A DNA stretch of 64,000 bases, from positions 1,054,001 to 1,118,000 of the forward strand of contig NZ_CP078013.2 of the NCBI RefSeq assembly GCF_024112395.2, in the 5' to 3' direction. Position 1 is the stretch's first letter; each line of letters begins with the position of its first letter. Source of the stretch: Pseudomonas pergaminensis. Its GTDB lineage: Bacteria; Pseudomonadota; Gammaproteobacteria; Pseudomonadales; Pseudomonadaceae. The position numbers and the translations under genes are program-made. Below, piece after piece: positions 46,212 through 55,826 of this stretch. Below the pieces are notes generated by a model. The model was not told the origin of the DNA. It searched no databases and saw nothing but the letters and a program-made list of their open reading frames with translations.

Positions 46212-46284
46212 GTAGGAGCCGGCTTGCCGGCGATAGCGGTGGCTCAGTCATGCACACGTCGACCCGAACACCGCCATCGCCGGC
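46212..46284. repeat. REP doublet, right arm truncated
   Basis: GTAGGAGCCGGCTTGCCGGC at the left. The right arm keeps only CCGCCATCGCCGGC and lacks the expected AAGCCGGCTCCTAC end. The stop of the sensor kinase gene lies four bases further on, so the missing part may have been lost at the gene boundary. Confidence 0.7.
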
Positions 46285-46288
46285 AGTG

Positions 46289-47653
46289 TCAGACGGGCAA
46301 AGTGATGCCAAAGGTATTGCCGCCGCCCTCACTGCGCACGAACACATCACCGCCGTGCATCAGCGCAATCGCCTTGACGATGGCCAGCCCCAGGCCATGG
46401 TTGGCGCCGCTGTTGCTGCGTGACGCATCCACCCGATAAAACCGTTCGAACAGACGTGGCAAGTGTTCGCTGGCAATGACGTCGCCGGGGTTGGTGACGC
46501 CGATCGCCACCTGATGTTCTTGCACCTCGATATTCACCACGATCACCTGCCCAGGCGCGGTGTGCTGCACCGCGTTGCTCAGCAGGTTGATCAGCGCACG
46601 GCGCAGGTGGGCTTTTTCGATCTGCACCGTGGCATCGCCCTTTACTTGTACCTTGACCTGGGCGTCTTCAAGAATGAAGTCCAGGTAGTCGAGGGTGGTG
46701 GCTACTTCGTCGGCCAGGGAGCTTTCGATCAACTTGGTGGCCTTGCTGCCCTGGTCGGCGCTGGCCAGGAACAGCATGTCATTGATGATCGAACGTAGGC
46801 GCTCCAGCTCTTCAAGGTTCGATTGCAGCACCTCGAAATAATGCTCGGCCGAACGCCCTCGGGTCAGCGCCACTTGGGTCTGGCCGATCAGGTTGGTCAG
46901 GGGCGAGCGCAGTTCGTGGGCGACGTCGGCGTTGAACGATTCCAGGCGTGAATAGGCCTGCTCGACGCGGTCGAGGGTGGAGTTGAACGAATTGACGAAC
47001 TGGCTCAGCTCCGGCGGCAGCGGCGACAGTTCAAGGCGCCCGGAGAGTTTTGGTGGCGCGAGCTTTTGCGCCTCGTCCGACAGCTTGCCCAGCGGCTTCA
47101 GGCCGATGCGTGAAACCCAGAACCCCAACAGCGCCGCCAGGACCACACCGACAAATGCGAGGCTGATCAACGCCACCAGCAAATGATGCTGGGTTGCACG
47201 GAAGTTCTCGGTATCGATGGCAATCATGAAGCGCAGGGGCGGGCGCTGCTCCTTGGCCGGGAACTGGCTCACCAGCACTTTGAATGGGTGATGGTGGCCC
47301 GGCAGGCGCAAATCGCGCTTGCCGGTAGGCCCTTCGGCAAACGCGCGGATCTGCGCGTCCGGCTCGCCATATTCATAATTCGGATCGCTGCTCACCACCC
47401 AGAAACGAATGCGTTTGTCTTCCTCACCCAGCAGCTTGAGCTTGGCCTTGATCTTCACCCAATGGTCCGGCGTGCCGAAGCGGTTCACCGAAGATTCGAG
47501 CACGCTATAACGCGCATCCAGCTCGGCGCCTGGCAACAAGCCCAGCCCCCGGTCCACTTGCTGATAAAGCGCACCACCGATCAATACGAAGATCAGCAGC
47601 GCCACCAGGGTGAACATGCCGCTCAGGCGCAGGGCGATGGAGTTAGCTGACAC
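46289..47653 (-). CDS. Sensor histidine kinase (heavy-metal-sensor type)
   Basis: A 454-residue kinase. Membrane helices at about 13-33 and 165-187 flank a periplasmic sensor. A HAMP domain leads to HisKA with the phosphorylated His in FNADVAHELRSPLTNL (about 245). The ATPase domain has NAVQHTAPGQ and GLGLAIVKAIALMHGG. The sequence style matches kinases grouped as heavy-metal sensors (CusS/IrlS). The ligand is not proven. The start is GTG at 47653, 11 bases inside the response regulator gene, so the pair is translationally coupled. Confidence 0.9.
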   Translation of the reverse strand: MSANSIALRLSGMFTLVALLIFVLIGGALYQQVDRGLGLLPGAELDARYSVLESSVNRFGTPDHWVKIKAKLKLLGEEDKRIRFWVVSSDPNYEYGEPDAQIRAFAEGPTGKRDLRLPGHHHPFKVLVSQFPAKEQRPPLRFMIAIDTENFRATQHHLLVALISLAFVGVVLAALLGFWVSRIGLKPLGKLSDEAQKLAPPKLSGRLELSPLPPELSQFVNSFNSTLDRVEQAYSRLESFNADVAHELRSPLTNLIGQTQVALTRGRSAEHYFEVLQSNLEELERLRSIINDMLFLASADQGSKATKLIESSLADEVATTLDYLDFILEDAQVKVQVKGDATVQIEKAHLRRALINLLSNAVQHTAPGQVIVVNIEVQEHQVAIGVTNPGDVIASEHLPRLFERFYRVDASRSNSGANHGLGLAIVKAIALMHGGDVFVRSEGGGNTFGITLPV

Positions 47654-48320
47654 TTCGGCTCTCCAGCACATACCCCATGCCACGGATGGTGTGCAGCAGC
47701 TTTTGTTCGAACGGCCCGTCGAGCTTGGCGCGCAGGCGCTTGATCGCGACTTCCACCACGTTGGCGTCGCTGTCGAAATTGATGTCCCAGACCATCTCCG
47801 CAATCGCGGTCTTGGACAGGATCTCACCCTGGCGCCGCGCCAACACGCTGAGCAGCGAGAACTCCTTGGCGGTCAGGTCCAGGCGCAAGCCATTGCGACT
47901 GGCCTTGCGGCTGATCAGGTCGATCCACAGGTCGGCGACCGTCACCTGCACGGGTTCATGACCACCGCTGCGGCGGGTCAGGGCTTGCAGGCGTGCCACC
48001 AGTTCCAGGAAGGAAAACGGTTTGCCCAGGTAATCGTCGGCGCCTTCGCGCAGGCCGCGAATGCGGTCTTCCACGCGCTCGCGGGCCGTGAGCATGATCA
48101 CCGGCGTCTGCTTGCGCGCGCGCAGGGCACGCAGCACGCCAAAGCCATCGAGGCCTGGCAGCATCACGTCGAGCACGATGACCGCGTAGTCGTTCTCCAG
48201 CGCCAGGTGCAAACCCTCGACGCCTTCGCGTGCCACGTCGACGGTGTAGCCTTGCTCCGTCAGGCCACGGTGCAGGTAGTCGGCGGTTTTTTCTTCATCT
48301 TCAATAATCAGTACGCGCAT
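47643..48320 (-). CDS. OmpR/PhoB-type response regulator (CusR/IrlR-like)
   Basis: A 225-residue regulator. The receiver domain has the acidic pair in LIIEDEEKT and the phosphorylated Asp in VIVLDVMLPGLDG. The winged-helix domain carries LDLTAKEFSLLSVLARRQGE and VEVAIKRLRAKLDG. It resembles the heavy-metal subgroup of OmpR regulators. It lies 26 bases after the RND permease gene on the same strand, so the permease operon probably encodes its own regulators. Confidence 0.92.
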   Translation of the reverse strand: MRVLIIEDEEKTADYLHRGLTEQGYTVDVAREGVEGLHLALENDYAVIVLDVMLPGLDGFGVLRALRARKQTPVIMLTARERVEDRIRGLREGADDYLGKPFSFLELVARLQALTRRSGGHEPVQVTVADLWIDLISRKASRNGLRLDLTAKEFSLLSVLARRQGEILSKTAIAEMVWDINFDSDANVVEVAIKRLRAKLDGPFEQKLLHTIRGMGYVLESRSVS

Positions 48321-48346
48321 GAGTCTTTTGGCTCCAGGGCCGGGCC

Positions 48347-51300
48347 TCAGTCTGTGGTCGCCAACGCAGGCGTTGGTGTGGGCCGGTGGAAAAACTTCTC
48401 AAGGTACAAGTATATGACCGGTGTGGTGAACAGCGTCAGCGCCTGGCTCACCAGCAACCCGCCAACCACTGCGATACCCAGCGGCTGGCGCATTTCCGCA
48501 CCAGGGCCGGCGCCGAGCATCAGCGGCACCGCGCCGAGCAGGGCGGCGAGGGTGGTCATGATGATCGGCCGGAACCGCGTGACGCAGGCTTCATAGATCG
48601 CATCTTCCGGCGACAGGCCCCTGACGCGCTGAGCCTCCAGGGCAAAGTCGATCATCAGGATGCCGTTCTTCTTCACGATGCCGATCAACAGCACCAGGCC
48701 GATCAGCGCCATGATCGAAAAGTCCTGCCCCATCAGTGACAGCATGATCAGCGCGCCCAACCCTGCCGAGGGCAAGGTCGAAATGATCGTCAGCGGGTGC
48801 ACGAAGCTCTCGTACAGCACGCCGAGGATGATATACACCGCCACCAGCGCCGCCAGGATCAGCCACGGTTGGCTGGCCAGCGAACTCTGGAATGCCTGGG
48901 CCGCGCCCTGAAAGTTGCCGATGATGGTGGTCGGCATGCCGATTTCATTCTTGGCCTGGTTGAGCATGATCACTGCATCGCCCAAGGCCACGCCCGGTGC
49001 CAGGTTGAACGACAGGTTGGCGGCCGGGAACATGCCGTCATGGCTGATCGAAAGTGGCCCCACGGTAGGCGGGTTTACCTTGGCCAGCGCCGACAGCGGC
49101 ACCATCTCGTTTGTCAGCGGCGAGCGCAGGTAAAAGTAGTTGAGGCTTTCGGCTTTGCCGCGTTGCTGGGTATCCAATTCCAGCACCACTTGGTACTGGT
49201 TGATCTCGGTCTGGAATTCGTTGATCTGGCGCTGGCCGAACGCGTCGTACAGCGCCTGATCCACATCGGTGGCGGTGAGGCCAAAGCGCGCGGCGGCCTG
49301 GCGGTCGATGCTGATGTGGGTGATGCTGCCGCCCAGTTGCAGGTCGTTGGACAGGTCGCGAAACGCCGGGTTGGCGCGCAGTTTTTCGGTGAGGCGCTGG
49401 GTCCAGGTGTTGAGCGTCGGGCCGTCGTTGCTCTTGAGCACGTATTGGTACTGAGCACGGCTTGGGCCGGAACTCAGGTTGATGTCTTGCCCGGCGCGCA
49501 GGTACAACACGATACCCGGCACCTTGGCCAGTTTCGGGCGGATGCGATCGATGAACTGGCTGGCGGACACGTCACGGTCGCCGCGGTCCTTCAAGGCGAT
49601 CCAGAAGCGGCCGTTGGCAATGGTCTGGTTGCTGCCGGTCACACCGACCGAATGCGAAAACGCTTCCACTGCCGGGTCGGCCTTGACGATTTCGGCCAGG
49701 GCCTTGTGCTTGGCCACCATGTCCGGGTAGGACACGTCGGCCGCCGCTTCGCTGGTGCCGAGTACAAAGCCGGTGTCCTGCACCGGGAAGAACCCCTTGG
49801 GGATGAACACGTAGCCGACCACGGCCAGGGCCAACGTCACGACGAAGATTGCCGCCATCGTACGTTGATGGGCCAGGGCACGGCGCAGGTTGCGCGCATA
49901 GCCGGCCAGCAGCCGTTCGCTGAAGCCCGGTTTGTCGTGCGCAGGGTGGCTGGGCGCGCGCATGAACAGCGCGGCCAGGGTCGGCGCCAAGGTCAGCGAA
50001 ACCACCACCGAGATCAGAATGGTCGAGGTCGCCGTCAAGGCAAACTCCTTGAACAAACGCCCAACCACGCCCCCCATGAACAGCAGCGGAATAAACGCCG
50101 CCACCAGCGAGAAGCTGATGGACACCACCGTAAAGCCGATCTCCCCGGCGCCTTTGATCGCCGCTTCGCGCTTGTCGAGCCCAGCTTCCAGGTGGCGGTG
50201 AATGTTCTCGACCACCACGATGGCATCGTCCACCACAAAGCCCACCGCGATGACGATCGCCACCAGCGTCAGGTTGTTCAGGCTGAAACCCATCAGGTAC
50301 ATCAACGCGAAGCTGGCGACCAGCGACACACCCAGCACGCTGGACACAATCATCGTCGCCGACAACTGCCGCAGGAACAGCGCCATCACCGCCACCACCA
50401 GCAGGATGGCGATCAGCAGCGTCACTTCCACCTCATGCAGCGACGCGCGGATGGTCTTGGTACGGTCGGTCAACACGCTGACCTGCACCGACGCTGGCAG
50501 CATCGCTTGCAGGCGCGGCAGCTCGGCTTGAATGCGGTCCACGGTCTCGACGATGTTCGCGCCGGGCTGGCGCGAAATCACCAGGTTGACCCCGGGTGTG
50601 TCGCCGGACCAGGCCTGTACGTAGGCGTTTTCCGAACCGTTGATGACCTTGGCGATATCCCGCAGTTGAACCGGTGCCCCGTCCTTGTAGGACACGATCA
50701 GCTGCGCGTAGTCCTCCGGGTGGAACAACTGGTCGTTGGTCGACAGGGTCGACACGCTGTTCTCGCCGTAGATCGCGCCCTTGGCCAGGTTCAGGCTCGA
50801 TTGCTGGATGGCCAAACGGATATCGGCCAGGGTCAGGCCGATGGCGGCGAGTTTGTCCGGCGATGCTTGGACGCGGATTGCCGGGCGCTGCTGGCCGGTG
50901 ATGTTGATTTGGCCTACGCCGTCGATCTGGCTGATCTGCCGGGCCAGCAGGGTTTCCACGTAGTCGCTCAACTCGGTGCTGGGCATGCTGTTGGAGCTGA
51001 CGCTGAGGATCAGCACCGGGCTGTCCGCCGGGTTGACCTTCTTCCAGGTCGGCAGGCTCGGCATGTCGCTGGGCAGCTTGCCGGACGCGGTGTTGATCGC
51101 CGCCTGCACTTCCTGCGCGGCGGTGTCGATGCTTTTGGTCAGGGTGAATTGCAGGGTCAACAGGCTGGAGCCCAGGGCGCTGCTGGAGGTCATCTGGGTC
51201 ATGCCAGGGATGGCGCTGAATTGCACCTCCAGCGGCGTGGCCACGGATGACGCCATGGTGTCCGGACTGGCGCCGGGCAGCGTGGCAGTCACCTGGATCG

Positions 51301-51436
51301 TCGGAAATTCCGCTTCCGGCAGTGGGGCGATCGCCAGGCGCGGGAAGGCAATCAGCCCGAGCAGCACCAGGGCAAAGGTCAGCAGCAGGGTCGCGACCGG
51401 GTGGTCGACGCACCAGGCTGACGGCGAACGGCTCAT
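48347..51436 (-). CDS. RND multidrug efflux permease (MdtC/MuxC-like, HAE1 family)
   Basis: A 1029-residue inner-membrane pump with the 12-helix RND layout. The start, VDHPVATLLLTFALVLLGLI, is typical of the MdtC/MuxC branch. The proton-relay aspartates lie in VGFVVDDAIVVVEN (about 402-403). It exports organic compounds using the proton gradient, together with the adaptor encoded just upstream and an outer-membrane channel from elsewhere. MdtBC and MuxBC systems normally use two permease genes; only one is present here. The start overlaps the adaptor stop by four bases. Confidence 0.95.
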   Translation of the reverse strand: MSRSPSAWCVDHPVATLLLTFALVLLGLIAFPRLAIAPLPEAEFPTIQVTATLPGASPDTMASSVATPLEVQFSAIPGMTQMTSSSALGSSLLTLQFTLTKSIDTAAQEVQAAINTASGKLPSDMPSLPTWKKVNPADSPVLILSVSSNSMPSTELSDYVETLLARQISQIDGVGQINITGQQRPAIRVQASPDKLAAIGLTLADIRLAIQQSSLNLAKGAIYGENSVSTLSTNDQLFHPEDYAQLIVSYKDGAPVQLRDIAKVINGSENAYVQAWSGDTPGVNLVISRQPGANIVETVDRIQAELPRLQAMLPASVQVSVLTDRTKTIRASLHEVEVTLLIAILLVVAVMALFLRQLSATMIVSSVLGVSLVASFALMYLMGFSLNNLTLVAIVIAVGFVVDDAIVVVENIHRHLEAGLDKREAAIKGAGEIGFTVVSISFSLVAAFIPLLFMGGVVGRLFKEFALTATSTILISVVVSLTLAPTLAALFMRAPSHPAHDKPGFSERLLAGYARNLRRALAHQRTMAAIFVVTLALAVVGYVFIPKGFFPVQDTGFVLGTSEAAADVSYPDMVAKHKALAEIVKADPAVEAFSHSVGVTGSNQTIANGRFWIALKDRGDRDVSASQFIDRIRPKLAKVPGIVLYLRAGQDINLSSGPSRAQYQYVLKSNDGPTLNTWTQRLTEKLRANPAFRDLSNDLQLGGSITHISIDRQAAARFGLTATDVDQALYDAFGQRQINEFQTEINQYQVVLELDTQQRGKAESLNYFYLRSPLTNEMVPLSALAKVNPPTVGPLSISHDGMFPAANLSFNLAPGVALGDAVIMLNQAKNEIGMPTTIIGNFQGAAQAFQSSLASQPWLILAALVAVYIILGVLYESFVHPLTIISTLPSAGLGALIMLSLMGQDFSIMALIGLVLLIGIVKKNGILMIDFALEAQRVRGLSPEDAIYEACVTRFRPIIMTTLAALLGAVPLMLGAGPGAEMRQPLGIAVVGGLLVSQALTLFTTPVIYLYLEKFFHRPTPTPALATTD

Positions 51437-52599
51437 GGCTGCACCTTGGCATCAACGGTCTGAATGACTTGCGGCGGCTCCTTGAGTATTTCCACCTGCG
51501 CACCCGCCTTGAGCCGTGACTGGCCGTCGCTGACCAGCACATCCCCGGCCTGCACGCCCTTGATGATGTTCACGTCGCTGTTCTGGTAGGTGACTTGCAC
51601 CGGCACCACGTCGACCTTGTCACCGTTGACCCGGTACACGAAGTGCGAATCCAGGCCGCGCTGCACCACGGTCGGTGGCACCACCAAGGCGTTTTTGTCG
51701 AGGGCGGTCTGGATCTTGATGGTCACCAGTTGCCCCGGCCACAGGCGCTGCGAGGCGTTGTTGAATTCGGCCTTGGCGCGCAGGGTGCCGGTGGTGGAGC
51801 TGATCTGGTTGTCGATCAGGCTCAGGTGACCCTCGCCAAGCAAGTCGCCGGTCTGGCCATCGGTGTCGGCGCCCAGGTAGGCATCGACGCTGGCTTTTGT
51901 GGGCGCCGCGATCAGGCCCTGCAAGGTGGGCAGCATTTGTTGCGGCAGGGAGAACTCGACGGCAATCGGGTCGATCTGGGTCACGGAAAACAGGCCCTGG
52001 GTATCGGCGGTGCGTAAGAAGTTGCCTTCATCCACGGTGCGAATACCGACGCGTCCGCTGACCGGCGAGCGAATCTGAGTGTAGGAAAGTTGTACCTGAG
52101 CTGAATCGATTGCGGCCTGGTTGCCTTGGGCAGTGGCCTTGAGCTGGTTGACCAGGGCTTGTTGCTGGTCATAAGTCTGCTTGGACACGCCGTCGTCGAC
52201 ACTCAACTCCTTGTAGCGCTTGAGGTTGACCAGCGCTACCTGCAACTGCGCCTGGCTTTCGCCCAGTTGGGCCTTGGCCTGATCCAGGCTGGCACGGATC
52301 GAGCGGTCATCGATGGTCGCCAGCAGGTCACCGGCCTTGACCAACTGGCCTTCCTTGACCAGCAATTTAGTGAGGATGCCGTCCACTTGCGGGCGAATCA
52401 CCACACTGTGCAGCGACAGCACCGAGCCAATCCCGCTGACAAAGCGCGGAATGTCCTGCTGCGCCACGCTCACCACCCGCACGGGAATAGCGGTGGGTGC
52501 CGCCAGTTTGGACTTGGCCGCTCGGGTCAGTGCCCAGGTTGCAACGGCCAACACCACGAGGACCCCCACGATCAGGGCGGTTTTTCGTTGAATGTGCAT
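51433..52599 (-). CDS. RND periplasmic adaptor subunit (MdtA-like)
   Basis: A 388-residue membrane-fusion protein. An N-terminal anchor helix (about 7-25, ALIVGVLVVLAVATWAL) is followed by a lipoyl half-motif (VDGILTKLLVKEGQLVKAGD), a coiled-coil hairpin (about 105-165), the second lipoyl half (IRSPVSGRVGIRTVDEGNFL) and beta-barrel parts. It joins the RND permease to an outer-membrane channel. The ATG at 52599 is chosen; upstream in-frame codons lack similarity. It is the first gene of the leftward adaptor-permease-regulator-kinase operon. Confidence 0.93.
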   Translation of the reverse strand: MHIQRKTALIVGVLVVLAVATWALTRAAKSKLAAPTAIPVRVVSVAQQDIPRFVSGIGSVLSLHSVVIRPQVDGILTKLLVKEGQLVKAGDLLATIDDRSIRASLDQAKAQLGESQAQLQVALVNLKRYKELSVDDGVSKQTYDQQQALVNQLKATAQGNQAAIDSAQVQLSYTQIRSPVSGRVGIRTVDEGNFLRTADTQGLFSVTQIDPIAVEFSLPQQMLPTLQGLIAAPTKASVDAYLGADTDGQTGDLLGEGHLSLIDNQISSTTGTLRAKAEFNNASQRLWPGQLVTIKIQTALDKNALVVPPTVVQRGLDSHFVYRVNGDKVDVVPVQVTYQNSDVNIIKGVQAGDVLVSDGQSRLKAGAQVEILKEPPQVIQTVDAKVQP

Positions 52600-52618
52600 C
52601 GACGGACACCAGAGGCGC

Positions 52619-52762
52619 AGTTGCAAGTTTCAAGCTGCAAGCTGCAAGTTGAGATTTGGATAAAAGCTTTATAGCGCGGCGACCCGGTCAGGATCGTGAC
52701 GTCAAACTGACAGCCATGACAGCTAGTGCTTTAAACTTACCGCTTGAAGCTTACCGCTTGGC
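52619..52762. repeat. Short low-complexity repeats (AAGCTGCA and CTTACCGCTTG types)
   Basis: TTGCAAGTTTCAAGCTGCAA with two further AGCTGCAAG copies lies near 52619-52650. CTTACCGCTTGAAG followed by CTTACCGCTTGG lies near 52735-52762. Such runs of AAGCT/GCAAG units are common between Pseudomonas genes. No function can be assigned. Confidence 0.5.
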
Positions 52763-52816
52763 CCTCCGGCCCCGCTATACTCGCGCTTTTACACCAATAC
52801 CCGCGCCGGAGCCCTT

Positions 52817-53050
52817 ATGACTTCCCCGACACAACCCCCTGTTGAAGCGGACGACCTCGTCGATCCGGCCAGCGCCGAAGGCGTTGAAAAAGCCGAGATC
52901 CCGGCGTTCAAATTCCCCTTCAAACCGGGTGAACTGGCCGGAGCCAAGAATGCCGCCCAGCCCTGGTACAAGAACGGCGCCAAGAACGGCCACACCAAGA
53001 GCCCGGGTATGGCCCCGCCCGGTACACGCCGTTCCATGGGTAAACGTTAA
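52817..53050 (+). CDS. Small conserved-looking protein of unknown function
   Basis: A 77-residue protein, not recognised as a named family. The N-terminal third is acidic (VEADDLVDPASAEGVEKAE), the middle is proline/aromatic (IPAFKFPFKPGEL), and the C-terminus is basic and Gly/Asn-rich (YKNGAKNGHTKSPGM onward to RSMGKR). It looks intrinsically disordered with no membrane segment. GGAG lies six to seven bases before the ATG, and codon use matches the neighbours. It is a single-gene unit between the RND operon and the substrate-binding protein gene. Confidence 0.65.
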   Translation: MTSPTQPPVEADDLVDPASAEGVEKAEIPAFKFPFKPGELAGAKNAAQPWYKNGAKNGHTKSPGMAPPGTRRSMGKR

Positions 53051-53216
53051 GATTAATCATCTGTAACATTTGACGGATATTGCCTACAGCCTCCGTTGAT
53101 GTTTCTGCTTGTAGGTCTGCGACCGTTTCTTGAAAGCTTGCACGGCTTCCGCTTCACCCCGGTTTGGTTAACGGGCGTGCAGCGGAGGGCGCTCTTTCCG
53201 GAAAAGGACGTTTCCT

Positions 53217-53987
53217 GTGCCCCTGATACATCTCTGTGTAGCGCTTGCCCTATTACTGGCGGTGGATGCCGTCGCAGGCCTTGATCAACCGCGACGTGAA
53301 ATCCGCTTCGCCGTTGCCGCGCAATTTGCCCCTTTCCAGAGCCGCAACCCGCAAGGGCAGTTGGTCGGTCTGAATATCGAGTTGGGCAACGCCCTTTGCC
53401 AGCAGTTGAATGTGCGCTGTACCTGGGTTGACCAGGTGCTGGTTGAAAACTTCGAAGGTCTGGAAGCGCGGCAATTCGATGCAATCATGGGCATAGCCCC
53501 GACATCTTTGCGGCGGCGCTGGGTGAGTTTCACCGAAAACCTCTACCCCTTCACCACGCGCCTGGTCGCGCGCCGAACCTCGGGCCTTATGCCGACGCCA
53601 AGGTCGCTCAAGGGCAAGCGTGTCGGCGTGTTGCTGGGCAGCAATCGCGAAGCCTTTGCGCATGCGAAATGGGCGCGCAAAGGCGTGATCATCAAGAGCT
53701 TCTGGCTCAACGACGAACTGGTCCGCAGCCTGGTGGCAGGCGATATCGATGCGACGCTGCAGGGCACCGTGGAAATCCGTGAGGCCCTGCTCGACACGGC
53801 TGCCGGCCAGGATTTCGACTTCCTCGGCCCCGCCGTTTCCAACGAACTGCTGGGCAACGGTGTGGCGATCGCGTTACGCAAGACTGACACCGCGCTGCGT
53901 ACCGAGCTAAACCGTGCGCTGGAACAGCTGATGCACAATGGTGAATACCAGCGGATCCTTGCGCCTTATCGCCTCGACCTACCGTGA
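53217..53987 (+). CDS. Periplasmic substrate-binding protein (SBP_bac_3 type)
   Basis: A 256-residue exported protein. The signal peptide ends near AVDAVAG without a lipobox. The solute-binding fold follows: REIRFAVAAQFAPFQSRN, LVGLNIELGNALC, FDAIMGIAPTSLRRR and KGKRVGVL-type blocks of polar amino-acid binders (HisJ/ArtJ-like). No ABC permease or ATPase is nearby. It is a clear paralogue of the SBP half of the gene at 55827 and flanks the Aer-like receptor, so a sensing role is possible. The GTG at 53217 is used, with AAGGA upstream. Confidence 0.85.
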   Translation: MPLIHLCVALALLLAVDAVAGLDQPRREIRFAVAAQFAPFQSRNPQGQLVGLNIELGNALCQQLNVRCTWVDQVLVENFEGLEARQFDAIMGIAPTSLRRRWVSFTENLYPFTTRLVARRTSGLMPTPRSLKGKRVGVLLGSNREAFAHAKWARKGVIIKSFWLNDELVRSLVAGDIDATLQGTVEIREALLDTAAGQDFDFLGPAVSNELLGNGVAIALRKTDTALRTELNRALEQLMHNGEYQRILAPYRLDLP

Positions 53988-54094
53988 TGGCTAATTAATT
54001 GCGCGGAACATGAGCTGGATCAGTATTTGCCCCCTTGGTGCGCTTAGAGTCGACGCCCTGCCGACTCCTCCAACAATTACGAGCGCGCTTCTCC

Positions 54095-55669
54095 ATGAAG
54101 ATCAATCTGCCGGTCACCGGTCGGAATGTGGACTTTGCCCCCGACGCTAACATCCTTTCGACCACCGACCTGACCAGCGCGATTACCTACGCCAACCAGG
54201 ACTTCATCGACATCAGCGGGTACGACCGCGATGAGCTGCTCGGCGTGAAACATAACATCCTGCGTCATCCGGACATGCCGTCCGAGGCGTTCGCCCATAT
54301 GTGGCGAACCCTCAAGGCGGGGCGTTCGTGGATGGGCATGGTGAAAAACCGCTGCAAGAACGGTGACCATTACTGGGTCAGCGCGTATGCCACGCCCGTG
54401 AGCCGGGACGGGGCCGCCGTGGAGTACCAATCGGTACGTACCAAGCCGGATGCGCGTCGGATCGCTGCAGCAGAGCGGGTCTATGCGCGCTTGCGAGCGG
54501 GCAAACGGCCAGCCTGGCCGGTGCTTGGCTTGGGCATGAAACTGTTCGCTTGGGTCGCCTTCACCTGCGGTGTCACCGGAGCCCTGGGCTTGGGCTTGGC
54601 GAATTACGCGCTGGGCTGGCAGTTACTGGCCCTGGTGGCCGGGTGTGCGGTCGGTGCGGTTGGCGCGCAGGCGATCCTGCGACCTCTGTCCCACCTGCAG
54701 CAGCGTGCACGCCGGGTGGCCGACAACCCCTTGAGCCAGGCAATCTACACCGGGCGCCGGGACGAGTGCGGGCAAATCGAATTCGCCTTCCAAATGCTCG
54801 AAGCCCAGGTAGGAGCGGTGGTGGGGCGTATCGGCGACGCCTCCCAGCGGCTGTCGGGCCACGCTGCGCAGTTGGTGCGGCACCTGGACAGCAGCCACGC
54901 CAGCAGCCTCGGCCAACAGACTCAGACCGACCAGATAGCCGCAGCCATCCACCAGATGGCCGCCAGCGTGGCCGAAATGGCCAACCATGCCCAGCAGGCG
55001 TCCAAGGCGGCCGACCAGGCCGGCAACGAGACCCGCGAAGGCCATCAGCGCGTGGATGAAAGCCGTGATGCCGTGTTGCGCCTGTCCCAGGAGTTGGCAC
55101 GCGCCACCGAAGTCATTCACCAGTTGGAAAGCCACAGTGGCGAAATCAGCGGCGTGCTGGAAGTGATCCGCACGATTGCCGAACAGACCAACCTGCTGGC
55201 GCTGAACGCCGCCATCGAAGCGGCGAGGGCGGGTGAGCAGGGGCGTGGCTTCGCCGTGGTGGCCGATGAAGTGCGCGGCCTGGCCCAGCGCACCCAGCAA
55301 TCGACCGATGAAATCCAGCGCATGATCAGCACCCTGCAAGGCGGCGCACGGGATGCGGTACAAGCGATGGCGCAGAGCAGCGAGCATGTCGAAGCCAGCG
55401 TCCAGCAGGCACAGCGGGCCGCCGCAGCGCTGGACGGCATCAGTCAGCGTGTCACGCAAATCACCGCCATGAGCCAGCAGATAGCAACCGCCGTGGAAGA
55501 GCAGAGCACGGTGAGCGAGGACATCAACCGCAATATCGTTGGCATTCGCAATGCCGGGGAGGCCACGGTCAGCGCCGGGCAGCAGAGCCAGCTCAGTTCA
55601 GGCGATGTGGCGGCGCTGGCGGAGGATTTACGCCAGTTGGCGCAGGAGTTCTGGGGGCAGCAGCGGTAA
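54095..55669 (+). CDS. Aer-like PAS-domain chemoreceptor
   Basis: A 524-residue receptor with no periplasmic domain. An N-terminal PAS domain (about 20-120) carries the Aer pattern [32 protein letters not shown] and [14 protein letters not shown], which in Aer binds FAD and senses redox state or oxygen. A hydrophobic hairpin (about 145-195) anchors it. The signalling domain has the tip [20 protein letters not shown] (about 357-393). The ATG at 54095 is chosen because the PAS domain then starts at the usual distance. It sits between two paralogous substrate-binding proteins. Confidence 0.92.
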   Translation: MKINLPVTGRNVDFAPDANILSTTDLTSAITYANQDFIDISGYDRDELLGVKHNILRHPDMPSEAFAHMWRTLKAGRSWMGMVKNRCKNGDHYWVSAYATPVSRDGAAVEYQSVRTKPDARRIAAAERVYARLRAGKRPAWPVLGLGMKLFAWVAFTCGVTGALGLGLANYALGWQLLALVAGCAVGAVGAQAILRPLSHLQQRARRVADNPLSQAIYTGRRDECGQIEFAFQMLEAQVGAVVGRIGDASQRLSGHAAQLVRHLDSSHASSLGQQTQTDQIAAAIHQMAASVAEMANHAQQASKAADQAGNETREGHQRVDESRDAVLRLSQELARATEVIHQLESHSGEISGVLEVIRTIAEQTNLLALNAAIEAARAGEQGRGFAVVADEVRGLAQRTQQSTDEIQRMISTLQGGARDAVQAMAQSSEHVEASVQQAQRAAAALDGISQRVTQITAMSQQIATAVEEQSTVSEDINRNIVGIRNAGEATVSAGQQSQLSSGDVAALAEDLRQLAQEFWGQQR

Positions 55670-55826
55670 CCCAATTCAACGGCTACTGCTATTTAGGAGC
55701 TTTCCTACCATTCAAACAGACGTGTTGAAGTTAAAACACCGGTCAGTGCTTGTTAGAACAACGGGCGCATACGGGCCATGACTCACGGAGCCCGTCTGCC
55801 CCATACCTTTTGCACAGGACAGGCTT

